Shown: positions 16,989 through 26,285 of the stretch, in pieces
Layout: each line of letters begins with the position of its first letter
Position numbering within the stretch: position 1 is the first letter of the stretch
Source: Dyadobacter jejuensis
Lineage (GTDB): Bacteria > Bacteroidota > Bacteroidia > Cytophagales > Spirosomataceae
DNA: 64,000 nt
NCBI RefSeq assembly: GCF_003149085.1
Contig: NZ_QGDT01000015.1
Coordinates: 1 to 64,000, forward strand
Direction: 5' to 3'
Program-made: the position numbers and the translations under genes
Notes under the pieces: model-generated
Told to the model about the DNA's origin: nothing
The model's input: only the letters and a program-made list of their open reading frames with translations
The model's database searches: none

Positions 16989-18689
16989 ATGAAAAATTTA
17001 AAAAATTCCAATACGTTCGACGCCATTGTGGTGGGCTCGGGGATGAGTGGTGGCTGGGCCGTGAAAGAGTTAACGGAACGTGGGTTAAAAACCTTAGTGT
17101 TGGAGCGGGGGCGCGATGTACGCCATATCGTCGACTACCCCACTACCCATATGATGCCATGGGAATTTGAACATCGGGGCACGCCTAGTTTGGCCATTCG
17201 GCAGGCCAATCCTATCGCGAGCAAGCATTATATATTTAAGGAAGATGCCATGCATTTCGTCGTCAAGGACGATGAGCATCCCTATGTACAAGAAAAGCCT
17301 TTCGATTGGATGCGGGGCTATCAAGTAGGGGGGCGTTCGTTATTATGGGCGAGGCAAACCCAGCGATGGTCCGATTACGATTTTGAAGGCCCCCTTCGCG
17401 ATGGTTTCGCTGTGGATTGGCCTATACGCTACAAAGACCTGGCGCCCTGGTATAGCTATGTAGAGAAATTTGTGGGGATTACGGGCCATAAAGACCAAAT
17501 ACCGCATTTGCCGGATGGGGAATTCTTACCTGCTTTTGAAATGTCCTGTCTCGAACGCCATTTTAGTGACCGCGTAAAAGAGCATTATAAGGGAAAAAGG
17601 CATGTTATTACGGCCCGTGCCGCTCATATCACCGAAGCCCAGCCGATACATTTGGAGCAGGGGCGGGCCAAGTGTCAACATAGGGCTATGTGCCAGAGGG
17701 GCTGCCCTTTTGGGGGGTATTTTAGCTCTAACTCTTCAACCTTACCCTGGGCCGAACGAACGGGTAATATGACCCTGCGGCCCCATTCGGTAGTGCATTC
17801 GGTGATCTATGACGAAAATAAGAAAAAGGCCGTTGGCGTTCGTGTAGTCGATGCGATCACCAAGCAAACGACAGAATACTTTGCGAAGCTGATCTTCCTG
17901 AATGCGTCGGCACTGAACACCAATTTGATTTTGCTGAACTCAAAATCCAAGATATTCCCTAATGGCTTAGGGAATGATTCCGGTACCTTGGGCAAATACA
18001 TCGGTTTTCATAATTACAGCGGTCGTGTCACCGCCGACTACGACGGCCTGCACGACTTTTATGCCGATGGTCGTAGACCTACCGGAGGGTATATCCCTAG
18101 GTTTAGGAATGTCGACCAGCAAGAAACCGACTTCCTTCGAGGATATTCCGTCTCGTTTGGGAGCCAAAAAAAGGACAAGCCCAAGAACGACTGGGGCGTG
18201 GACCTTAAAAATAACCTCTTGGGTACCAGCCGAGAAGGGTGGGCTATAGGAATGCAAATGATGGGTGAAACCATACCTAAAGAGCATAATTGGGTGCGCC
18301 TCGATGAAAATAGGACCGATGACTGGGGCATACCCTTGTTGAAAATGTCGGTAGATTTCGACGAGAATGATCAGAAAATGCTACAGGACTTCTATGAGCA
18401 ATTATCCGAAATGCTAGCGGTAGCCGGTTTTACCAATATTAAAACTAGTCATACGCATCGCAATCCAGGCAGTGAAAATCATGAAATGGGTGGAGTACGG
18501 ATGGGAAGGGATCCGCAGACATCCCTGCTTAATGCCTGGAACCAACTACATGCTTGTCCGAATGTAATCGTGACCGATGGATCCTGTATGACCTCAACCG
18601 CCACGCAGAACCCTTCGTTGACCTATATGGCGCTTGCGGCTAGGGCCGTCGATCATGTGGTGAAGGAGTTGAAAAATGGGAATCTATAG
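16989..18689 (+). CDS. GMC-family FAD oxidoreductase
   Basis: The 566-residue protein begins with the dinucleotide-binding motif VVGSGMSGGWAVKEL (about 14-28) and LVLERG, followed by the FAD-contact segment GYQVGGRSLLW. It ends with the GMC C-terminal domain: HEMGGVRMG and VIVTDGSCMTSTATQNPSLT, which includes the catalytic His/Asn region. Cys residues in CQHRAMCQRGCPFGGY are typical of the bacterial gluconate-dehydrogenase-like branch. It should oxidise a sugar or polyol. No clear signal peptide is seen, and the small third subunit often found beside such enzymes is absent. An imelysin gene follows after 116 bases with its own promoter-like element. Confidence 0.9.
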   Translation: MKNLKNSNTFDAIVVGSGMSGGWAVKELTERGLKTLVLERGRDVRHIVDYPTTHMMPWEFEHRGTPSLAIRQANPIASKHYIFKEDAMHFVVKDDEHPYVQEKPFDWMRGYQVGGRSLLWARQTQRWSDYDFEGPLRDGFAVDWPIRYKDLAPWYSYVEKFVGITGHKDQIPHLPDGEFLPAFEMSCLERHFSDRVKEHYKGKRHVITARAAHITEAQPIHLEQGRAKCQHRAMCQRGCPFGGYFSSNSSTLPWAERTGNMTLRPHSVVHSVIYDENKKKAVGVRVVDAITKQTTEYFAKLIFLNASALNTNLILLNSKSKIFPNGLGNDSGTLGKYIGFHNYSGRVTADYDGLHDFYADGRRPTGGYIPRFRNVDQQETDFLRGYSVSFGSQKKDKPKNDWGVDLKNNLLGTSREGWAIGMQMMGETIPKEHNWVRLDENRTDDWGIPLLKMSVDFDENDQKMLQDFYEQLSEMLAVAGFTNIKTSHTHRNPGSENHEMGGVRMGRDPQTSLLNAWNQLHACPNVIVTDGSCMTSTATQNPSLTYMALAARAVDHVVKELKNGNL

Positions 18690-18769
18690 GAATATTCAAG
18701 GATAAAAATGAACAAAAATGCCCTTGGTTATTGCCTTAATAAAGTAGAAATGGTTTATAAGATTTAAGC

Positions 18770-18777
18770 TATATTTG
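18770..18777 (+). promoter_or_regulatory. candidate -7 element of the imelysin gene
   Basis: TATATTTG fits the Bacteroidota -7 consensus TAnnTTTG and lies 28 bases before the start codon. No TTG is found at the expected -33 spacing, so support is partial. Confidence 0.35.
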
Positions 18778-18805
18778 TGGCTGAAATTTTACAGTCCGTA
18801 TAGTT

Positions 18806-19960
18806 ATGATACTTAGGTTTTCTGCCATATTCCTTTCTGTTTTAGTTTTTTCATGTAAGCCGCCTGAGGATACTGCTTTGGCTCCCCTAAAACAAAAGGT
18901 GGTGGATCACTATGCCGACCTGGTTCAAGCCAATTATCAGGACTTGGTAGGAACAGTAGAAAACCTAGAAAACTTGGTAGATAGATTTGTGAGTGTGCCT
19001 AGTGCTGCTGGTCTCGACAGTTGTAAACAAGCATGGCTAATGAGTCGGGCGGTTTATTCCCAGACAGAGGCCTTCCGGTTTTATGGTGGTCCTATCGATC
19101 AGTACGCCAAAAGCTTGGGAGGCCCCCTCGATGGCTGGCCCATCCCAGCCGCACAAATCGACTATGTGGCGGGTAACGCTCAGGCGGGGGTGATCAATAC
19201 CCCTGCACAGTACCCTGGGATCACCGACAGCCTGTTGATCCAATTAAGCCAAAAGGATGCTATTTTTACCGGCTTTCATGTCATTGAATTTTTGTTATGG
19301 GGTGAAGATTGGTCGGCACAAGGTGCCGGCGAAAGGCCTTTTACCGATTATCTTAAGGAAGGACAGGCGTATAATCCAGAGAGAAGGGGCCAATATTTGT
19401 TGGCTTCGGTGCGGCTGCTGGCTTTACAGTTGAGGAGTGTTTTGAATCAGTGGCAGCCGGATGGTGCTTATAGAAACAATTTTACCAATCCTACTCAGGT
19501 AGAGGAGTCCTTAAAAAACATACTCATCGGCTTAGGGAAACTGTCCCAAGGAGAGCTCTCTTCGCGGCGGTTGCAGCAATTTGTTGCCACCGAAGACGGG
19601 GAAGCCGAAATTTCTGCCTTCTCCGATAACAGTTTACAGGATATTTTAAATGCTCAAAAGGGAATTGAGAATGTGTATTTCGGTCGTTATCAAAGGCTAG
19701 ATGGAAGCATATTGGAAGGGGAGGGCTTCGACGATATCCTTGCTATCAATCTAGGAGGGATTAATAAAGGGGTTATACTCAAGTTCGATAGCAGCAAGCA
19801 GACCTTAGCCAACATTCCGGTGCCTTTTGATCAGGGCCTGGTCAAAAATAAAGATGCTTATATCCTAGCCTCATTGGCCCTGCGTGGACAAGCCGATCAG
19901 TTGGTCATTATGGCCAATTCTATAGGAATAAAAATCGTGCTGCCGGAAAGTAATGGGTAG
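18806..19960 (+). CDS. imelysin-family lipoprotein
   Basis: The 384 residues start with a lipoprotein signal peptide (lipobox VFSC, then KPPED). The imelysin signature GFHVIEFLLWGE supplies the GxHxxE motif, and GPIDQYAKSLGGPLDGWPI is a conserved family segment. Imelysins are periplasmic or surface helical proteins linked to iron uptake; peptidase activity is doubtful for most. The last part (about 300-384) repeats the family's second helical bundle. The 7-nt repeat block starts one base after its stop codon. Confidence 0.88.
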   Translation: MILRFSAIFLSVLVFSCKPPEDTALAPLKQKVVDHYADLVQANYQDLVGTVENLENLVDRFVSVPSAAGLDSCKQAWLMSRAVYSQTEAFRFYGGPIDQYAKSLGGPLDGWPIPAAQIDYVAGNAQAGVINTPAQYPGITDSLLIQLSQKDAIFTGFHVIEFLLWGEDWSAQGAGERPFTDYLKEGQAYNPERRGQYLLASVRLLALQLRSVLNQWQPDGAYRNNFTNPTQVEESLKNILIGLGKLSQGELSSRRLQQFVATEDGEAEISAFSDNSLQDILNAQKGIENVYFGRYQRLDGSILEGEGFDDILAINLGGINKGVILKFDSSKQTLANIPVPFDQGLVKNKDAYILASLALRGQADQLVIMANSIGIKIVLPESNG

Positions 19961-20295
19961 GGGTTAGGGATTAGAGGTTAGGAATTAGGTTTAATGGCAA
20001 TCGGCTGTCGGCTTTCGGCAATCGGCTTTCAGCTATCAGCTTTCGGCTATCGGCAATCGGCTGTCGGCTTTCAGCTATCAACTTTCGGCTATAGCGCGGG
20101 CTTGTTGCTTACGGCCTACTGCTTACTGCATACTGCTTATTGCTTACAGCCATTTAAGCTGTTAGGTCTTAGAGGTTAGGTTTTAGGGCGTGACATTATA
20201 TATGAAGCGTTGGCTTAATGCTTACCGCTTAATGCTTACGGCATATGGCTTACTGCATACGGCCTACTGCCTATTGCTTATTGCTTATAGCATTT
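19961..20295. repeat. five adjacent degenerate arrays with exact 7-nt period
   Basis: Five short arrays fall into three unit classes, all with a 7-base step: GGGTTAG-like at 19961-19995, TCGGCTT-like (13 units) at 20001-20091, TGCTTAC-like (6-7 units) at 20106-20154, GTTAGGT-like at 20161-20188, and TGCTTAC-like (11 units) at 20219-20295. Units vary at set positions, for example TCGGCTG, TCGGCAA, TCAGCTA. There are no spacers, so this is not a CRISPR. It fills the gap between the imelysin and DUF202 genes. Confidence 0.9.
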
Positions 20296-20342
20296 GTTTT
20301 ATTACCTTAACACCCTAATGATTTAAGAAGTAAGCCTAATTC

Positions 20343-20723
20343 ATGGAACAGAAACCACAATCTTATAAACCCACCGATCACCTAGCCAATGAAAGGACCT
20401 TTTTAGCCTGGGTGCGTACCAGCATAGGGATCATGGCATTTGGATTCGTAGTGGTAAAATTCTCTCTTTTTGTAAAACAGATCGGACTGGTCTTAGGGAC
20501 CTCTGTTAAGACACCAGCCCCAGGGTACTCGCGGTATATTGGCGTATTACTGGTAACTATGGGCCTATTTTGCATGGTTTTATCCTATATACAGTTTAGG
20601 AAAACCGACCGGCAACTCAGGACAGGGAAGTATGTGCCTACTAATTTATTGACCAACCTGCTTACCGCCGTTCTGATTCTAATCAGTATCCTTCTCATCG
20701 CCTATTTACTTAGAGGAATGTAA
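20343..20723 (+). CDS. DUF202 (YidH-type) membrane protein
   Basis: The 126 residues start with a cytoplasmic segment (DHLANERTFLAWVRTSIGIM) that is the hallmark of DUF202. Three membrane helices follow at about 31-48, 66-83 and 103-124. The function of the family is unknown. The gene lies between the repeat block and the shortened GH42-like gene. Confidence 0.9.
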   Translation: MEQKPQSYKPTDHLANERTFLAWVRTSIGIMAFGFVVVKFSLFVKQIGLVLGTSVKTPAPGYSRYIGVLLVTMGLFCMVLSYIQFRKTDRQLRTGKYVPTNLLTNLLTAVLILISILLIAYLLRGM

Positions 20724-20956
20724 GGAGGGGGGGCTCTATACCTAATAGTAAGCTATTTTGTATACCCCGTCATAGGTTACAAAAAGGGATCACCCAATAC
20801 CTGGGTACCAGGCAATCGGGTAATTATGTGCTAGTTTAGGATAAATCTTGTAGAGTGAAAGTTGGTTACTATTACTTCCTTTGGGATATTATTAGAAATT
20901 TCCAATTAAAAGGATGATTAGTAGAATTATCTGAATAAGAGGACTATTTCGGTCAA

Positions 20957-22708
20957 TTGGACGGACAGTTCCTGTCTCTATCTTATCTGGAAAACGAACG
21001 AGGGGTCTTGAATTCAAAAATTTTACAACAAATCAAGTCTAAGCCGAGCGGCACTGCTGGTTTTGTTTTTATCAATAATACACAACTACCCGATTGGGCC
21101 CTACAAAAATATGGACCCGAACTGGGGAAGTTCCAAGGAAAGCCCTTTACCTTATATGATATTGATCATCCGGCCGCTCGAAAGTTGATGCATCTGCTTT
21201 TGGCACAGACGGTGCCGCTCATGAAAAATAAAAATTATAGTCAGCTTGGTTATATGCTATCCAATGAGCCTCGATGGATCAACTACAAGGATGGGAATAG
21301 GAAGGTCTGGTACAGCGATTCGGTATCCCATTATACGCTTGATAAGTTTCGAGGTTGGCTGGCCAAAAAACATGGTACCATTCAAGTGCTAAATCGGGTA
21401 TGGGGGACGCAGTTTGAGGACTTCAAGGAAGTATCCATCGACAATCCGATCGATATAGCACAGCAAGGCCAGCCGCAATGGTACGACTGGCGTATTTTCA
21501 ATCAAGAACGGGTCGTCGATTGGTTCGCTTTTATGAAAACCGAAATAAAAAATAAGGACCCAAAAGCGAAGGTTCATCTGAAGATTATGCCGTCATTTTT
21601 TACGGACAATACACCCATTTCAGGAATAGACCTAGAGGCCCTAACCGAAATGAGTGATATCAGCGGTAACGACGTTGCTGCCATGTACAGCGACCTTCGG
21701 GGGAAAGGCTCGAGTTGGGAAAAGCGGTATGCTTTCGATTGGAGAGAATTATTTATGTCTTACGATTTTATGAAATCCGTAAGCCCCGATCACATTATTT
21801 TCAATACGGAAAGTCATCTTTTGAGTTCAGCACATTCTAGAGATTTGTACATGAACCCGGCATATGCCAGGGCGGTATTCTGGGCCGCACATACGCTAGG
21901 ACTCAATGCTTCCCAGATCTGGTATTGGCCTCGAAGAGAGGATGGGTCCATCAAAAAACACTATGACTCCAACGGCTATGCCGGCTCTAATAATCAGCAG
22001 CCGGCAGTGACCCATGAAGTACAAGCGACTATGATGGATCTGAATACCTATAGTGAAATTATTACCGATATGCAGCAGCAACGAAAGCCTTTGCGTATAT
22101 TCTACTACGGTACTAGTGCTGCGCAGAGAAGTGGCTATATGGATGACCTATTCGATGCTTATGAGTCACTCAATTTTGAGGGAATTCCGTTAGGCTTTGT
22201 TACACAGAATATACTGAATGGGCAGAAAGCGGAAGGTTGGGATGTCGTGTTAATCTATAAAATGGAGCGGGTTACCCAATTGGAGCTTAAGGCGCTTCAA
22301 AAATATATCGAGAAGGGCGGTGTAGTATTGGCCGATCAAGAGAGCCTTCGCTATGATGAATACGGACGCAAAATTCAGGATCTGGCTTGGTTTTCGGGCC
22401 TACGTCGGGTCAATTCTTTGGTGAGGATGAAAGAAATAGCCATGGAGCTTTTGAAGGAAAAGCGTCAACTACCGCCTGTATCTGTGCGGGAAGTCAACCC
22501 GTTAGGGGTTAAGACCTGTACCTGGAAAGTCGTGGGAATGCCCGGTGGAGGGCAAGCCGTTTCCATTATTAATCTGGGGAAGTCGGCATCTACAATTACT
22601 CTGGAAGGAAGTGCTATCAAGAGCTGTACCAACTTACTTAATGGCAAACCGATGGCCGTAACCCAGCAGTTGCAGCCATTTCAGGTTCTATTTGTTCAAT
22701 TGGACTAG
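20957..22708 (+). CDS. GH42-like glycoside hydrolase, N-terminus missing
   Basis: The 583-residue frame has the (beta/alpha)8 pattern of clan GH-A beta-galactosidase-like proteins. YMLSNEPRW gives the likely acid/base Glu104 (Asn-Glu pair) and IIFNTESHLL the likely nucleophile Glu285. A Rossmann-like domain (about 385-480) and a beta tail follow, as in GH42. The frame opens at a TAA at 20936-20938 and has only a TTG at 20957 as a possible start. No signal peptide is present, and the usual N-terminal strands before the catalytic barrel are absent. I see no missing piece in other frames back to 20724. It is probably a 5'-truncated gene at the edge of the glycan locus, though both catalytic residues remain. 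Confidence 0.65.
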   Translation: MDGQFLSLSYLENERGVLNSKILQQIKSKPSGTAGFVFINNTQLPDWALQKYGPELGKFQGKPFTLYDIDHPAARKLMHLLLAQTVPLMKNKNYSQLGYMLSNEPRWINYKDGNRKVWYSDSVSHYTLDKFRGWLAKKHGTIQVLNRVWGTQFEDFKEVSIDNPIDIAQQGQPQWYDWRIFNQERVVDWFAFMKTEIKNKDPKAKVHLKIMPSFFTDNTPISGIDLEALTEMSDISGNDVAAMYSDLRGKGSSWEKRYAFDWRELFMSYDFMKSVSPDHIIFNTESHLLSSAHSRDLYMNPAYARAVFWAAHTLGLNASQIWYWPRREDGSIKKHYDSNGYAGSNNQQPAVTHEVQATMMDLNTYSEIITDMQQQRKPLRIFYYGTSAAQRSGYMDDLFDAYESLNFEGIPLGFVTQNILNGQKAEGWDVVLIYKMERVTQLELKALQKYIEKGGVVLADQESLRYDEYGRKIQDLAWFSGLRRVNSLVRMKEIAMELLKEKRQLPPVSVREVNPLGVKTCTWKVVGMPGGGQAVSIINLGKSASTITLEGSAIKSCTNLLNGKPMAVTQQLQPFQVLFVQLD

Positions 22709-23146
22709 TTCTTGCTTTTTGTTAAAAATAAAGAAGGGCAATGAGTAGGTGTCAAGCAGAAGCGATTGGAAGAGGTGCTGGAATTCAGTACTATAAGGAA
22801 TGGGTCCTCACCAGTTCGTTGAAGCGAGAGTGGGTAAAGTTTAAAATATTCTATAAAAAAGATAAAATCGTGTAATGCTGGGGTAACATCCAACTATTAC
22901 TTCGTCTTGCTATCCTTTTACTTTGTATCAAAATAAAACAATATAAAGCTATAAGATCATAAGATAGAGTTAGCGAGTAGGATACTAAGGGTGCTTACTC
23001 GAAAAAAAATTGACTTACTAATGGCCCAGGCTGGGCTTTAGGTTGCGGCATCCCTACCAGGAGGCTGGCCAAGTACATAAGCCTTATTTATTAGAGATTC
23101 CACACGCGTTTAATCCAAAAATTACATCAACCAAATTTTATAATCT
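22709..23146. other. intergenic region before SusC
   Basis: About 440 bases without a visible gene. A promoter-like TTACTTTG (one mismatch from TAnnTTTG) lies near 22919-22926, which would give a leader of about 220 bases. Nothing else stands out. Confidence 0.4.
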
Positions 23147-26100
23147 ATGAGAATAACGATTACTGATTATGCGCCAAAAACAATAGGACTTTTCATAGTC
23201 TTTTTATGTTGTTTGGCAGGTAGTGTACTAGGGCAAGGCCATCTGGTAAAAGGAAAGGTGAAGTCTGCCGACGGAGAAGGGATCCCTGGAGCCTCCATTA
23301 TAGTGAGAGGGACACAAAATGGCACCACGACCGATGTGAACGGTGATTTTCAATTGAAGGCACCAGCGAAGGGCGTATTAATCGTTTCGTTCGTAGGATT
23401 TGTATCGCAGGCGGTAAATATTGAAGGTAAAGCGATATTAGAAGTAACACTGCTAGAAGATGCCGTGGAGTTGCAGGAAGTGGTGGCGGTAGGGTATGGT
23501 ACCCAAAAGAAGAAAGAGGTGACTGGGGCGGTAGTTCAGGTAGATAATGAAACGCTCAATAAGTCGTCTACGTCCGATTTGGGGACGGCCCTTCAAGGGC
23601 AGATTGCGGGTGTTTCCGTTCAGTCCAGCTCAGGAGCACCTGGGTCGGAGGCCAATATCCAGATTAGAGGCGTAAACTCTATCACGGGGCAAAATCAGCC
23701 ACTTTATGTGGTGGATGGTATCCCCTACAACGGCGATCCGAAGTTAAGTATTAGCGAGATAGCCAGTATAGATGTGCTAAAAGATGCGGCCTCCGCCTCC
23801 ATTTATGGAACCCGGGGTTCTGGGGGCGTAATTCTTATCACTACCAAACAAGGGAAGGCAGGGACCATGCAAGTAAGTTTGGATGGTTATTATGGAGTTC
23901 AAAATATCACTTCTGGCGTTCCTAGAATGAACTTTGAGCAATATATGTATGCATTTTTCCTGAATTCCCGAACCATGAACGGCACCAATATGGGAAGTGC
24001 CTATACCCCTTTAGAGACCAATCCATATCAATTTTATAACGATACGGATGTCAGTACAGTCGTTGAACAAAACCTAGCCCCCATACAGAATTACAGTCTG
24101 AATGTACGAGGGGGGACCAAGGATTTGAGTTACAGCGTAAATGCCAATTATTTCGGGCAAAAGGGGATGATTATTAATTCGGATTATAACCGGTTAAATA
24201 TCAGAGCCAATACCGGTTTTACCAAGAACAAGTGGACCATACGCACGAGCATTGGTCTCCGTGATGAGGACCGATCCAATGCCGCTTACGGACTATTGAC
24301 ACAGGCTTATAGTTACAAGCCATATATGCAGGCGGTAGATCCCAGCAAAGATGTACTGTCGAATGGTGGTGGACCCGGAAGTTCCGATATTTTTAACTTA
24401 GGTACCATCATCCGCTCATTACAACAAAAGAATAATGACAAAGGGGGGCAATACAACGGTAATTTGCAAATCGAATATCAATTGTCCAAAGACCTAAAAC
24501 TGATGACCCGGGTAGGGGGTAGCAATACATTTGGAAACCAGGTGATTATATCCCCGCTGCTACAGACCTACGACGACCTAGGCGTACTGCAAACCTCGGC
24601 TTCTCGCTCCAGTGTATACAATTCAAGTAGCAGAGCAACCAGCTTTATTTGGGAGAATACGCTGAATTATACTAAAAACTTTGGGGAGCATCATATCAAT
24701 GCTTTTGCCGGTTTTACGATGGAATCCTACACGAGGACGTCGTTTTTTGCCCAAAAGTACGACTTGGTCGACAATTCGATCACGGTCTTGAATGGGGCGA
24801 CCCTCGATCCTAATGTGGGATCAGGGACGGGTTATAACCAGAATATGGTCAATAAGTTGATGGGGACTTTAGGGCGCCTTCAATATAACTTTAAAGGAAA
24901 GTACCTATTCAGCGTGAGTGCCCGAAGGGATGGGTCTTCTCGGTTTTCTGATGAGTATCGTTGGGGGATCTTCCCTTCTTTTTCGGCGGGATGGAACGTG
25001 TCCGACGAAGCCTTCTTTAAGCCTTTGCTGGGGAAGATCGACGTCCTAAGGATACGAGCCACGCATGGTACGACGGGCAATCAGAATTTCCTTGATTATA
25101 GCAACGCCGCTACCATTAGTTTAGGAAAAGATTATGTTTTCGGTCGGAATGGATCCGATAACCTGGTGTTGGGCTATACCCAGACTAGCTTTGCAAATGC
25201 CAATGTGAAATGGGAAACCAGCGTACAGACCAACTTAGGGATCGATATGGCCTTTTTTAATAATAAGTTCACCTTTACGGCTGACCTGTACAATACCAAT
25301 AAACGCGACATGCTCTTTCCTTTGTTGGTGCCCCCGTCGACGGGTGGAGGTAATAATTCCACGGTCATTCTTAATGTGGGCGACATGAACAACAAAGGAG
25401 TAGAATTGGCCGCCGGGTACCGCCAAAGCGGAGCCTTTAGCTGGTCGACCAACGCTACTTTTACCAAGAACATCAACAAGATCGTGAAGATGTCGGGTAA
25501 CAACAAAACCAATTATTTGACCGGTGGAAGTGTGGATGGAGTGGACCGGGTGACGGTGATTCAGGAGGGCCTAGTAGCGGGGGCCTTTATGGTGATGCCC
25601 ACCGACGGGGTCGTCAAGACCGAGGCACAGCTGGAGGCGTATCGAAACCTGGTGCCTACAGCTCAGATGGGCGATCTGATTTATCTCGATAAAAAGACCA
25701 TCGATACCGACGGTGACGGGGTTCCTGACAAGGGTGATGGAATTTTGAATGACGACGACCGGGTGTTTGCCGGGAGTGGTACTCCCAAATTTGAAATCGG
25801 CTATAACGTGAATGCCAGCTACAAAAATTTTGATGTTTCGATGCAATGGTATAGCGCCTACGGGGGCAAAGTGATCAATGGCTCCAGGATAGCGGCCTAC
25901 CAGAATGGTACAGCTAAAGACTTATTGTATCAAAATACACCCGATAACCCCAATTCTGATATTCCTACCAACCGGGGCTCCAAATATCTTAACTATCGGG
26001 GCTGGTCGGATTATTGGATAGAAGATGGCTCTTTTATAAGACTCAGGAACGTGAGTTTGGGTTATACGCTTCCAAAGGCTTTGGCTAATAAAATAAAAAC

Positions 26101-26266
26101 CAAGAGTCTGAGGGTATACCTAGCGGCTCAAAACCCGTTGACCATCACCAAATATACCGGGTTCGATCCGGAAGTTGGAGGGGATGGCCTTCAGTCGAGA
26201 GGGATCGATAGGGGCAATTACCCCATGAGTTCTCAATATAGAGTGGGTTTTGAACTTAATTTTTAA
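23147..26266 (+). CDS. SusC/RagA-type TonB-dependent glycan transporter
   Basis: The 1039-residue protein has a signal peptide (about 1-30), a carboxypeptidase-regulatory-like domain (VKGKVKSADGEGIPGASIIV, about 34-110), a TonB-box-like stretch EVVAVGYGTQKKKEVTGAV, a plug domain with LYVVDGIPY and LKDAASASIYGTRGSGGVIL, and a 22-strand barrel ending NYPMSSQYRVGFELNF. An Asp-rich Ca-binding-like loop (DTDGDGVPDKGDG) lies near 845. It has no STN domain, so it is not of the FecR-signalling type. It forms an outer-membrane pair with the next gene and imports oligosaccharides, perhaps alpha-galactosides or fucosides judging by the following GH27 and GH29. Confidence 0.95.
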   Translation: MRITITDYAPKTIGLFIVFLCCLAGSVLGQGHLVKGKVKSADGEGIPGASIIVRGTQNGTTTDVNGDFQLKAPAKGVLIVSFVGFVSQAVNIEGKAILEVTLLEDAVELQEVVAVGYGTQKKKEVTGAVVQVDNETLNKSSTSDLGTALQGQIAGVSVQSSSGAPGSEANIQIRGVNSITGQNQPLYVVDGIPYNGDPKLSISEIASIDVLKDAASASIYGTRGSGGVILITTKQGKAGTMQVSLDGYYGVQNITSGVPRMNFEQYMYAFFLNSRTMNGTNMGSAYTPLETNPYQFYNDTDVSTVVEQNLAPIQNYSLNVRGGTKDLSYSVNANYFGQKGMIINSDYNRLNIRANTGFTKNKWTIRTSIGLRDEDRSNAAYGLLTQAYSYKPYMQAVDPSKDVLSNGGGPGSSDIFNLGTIIRSLQQKNNDKGGQYNGNLQIEYQLSKDLKLMTRVGGSNTFGNQVIISPLLQTYDDLGVLQTSASRSSVYNSSSRATSFIWENTLNYTKNFGEHHINAFAGFTMESYTRTSFFAQKYDLVDNSITVLNGATLDPNVGSGTGYNQNMVNKLMGTLGRLQYNFKGKYLFSVSARRDGSSRFSDEYRWGIFPSFSAGWNVSDEAFFKPLLGKIDVLRIRATHGTTGNQNFLDYSNAATISLGKDYVFGRNGSDNLVLGYTQTSFANANVKWETSVQTNLGIDMAFFNNKFTFTADLYNTNKRDMLFPLLVPPSTGGGNNSTVILNVGDMNNKGVELAAGYRQSGAFSWSTNATFTKNINKIVKMSGNNKTNYLTGGSVDGVDRVTVIQEGLVAGAFMVMPTDGVVKTEAQLEAYRNLVPTAQMGDLIYLDKKTIDTDGDGVPDKGDGILNDDDRVFAGSGTPKFEIGYNVNASYKNFDVSMQWYSAYGGKVINGSRIAAYQNGTAKDLLYQNTPDNPNSDIPTNRGSKYLNYRGWSDYWIEDGSFIRLRNVSLGYTLPKALANKIKTKSLRVYLAAQNPLTITKYTGFDPEVGGDGLQSRGIDRGNYPMSSQYRVGFELNF

Positions 26267-26285
26267 TGCTAAAGATTCTGAAAAT

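Noticed and set aside
19961..20295. 7-nt repeat block as a CRISPR array or as a coding region (61-codon frame at 19994-20179)
   Set aside because: Units are seven bases with no unique spacers, and the frame is made wholly of repeat units with low-complexity translation and no ribosome-binding context.
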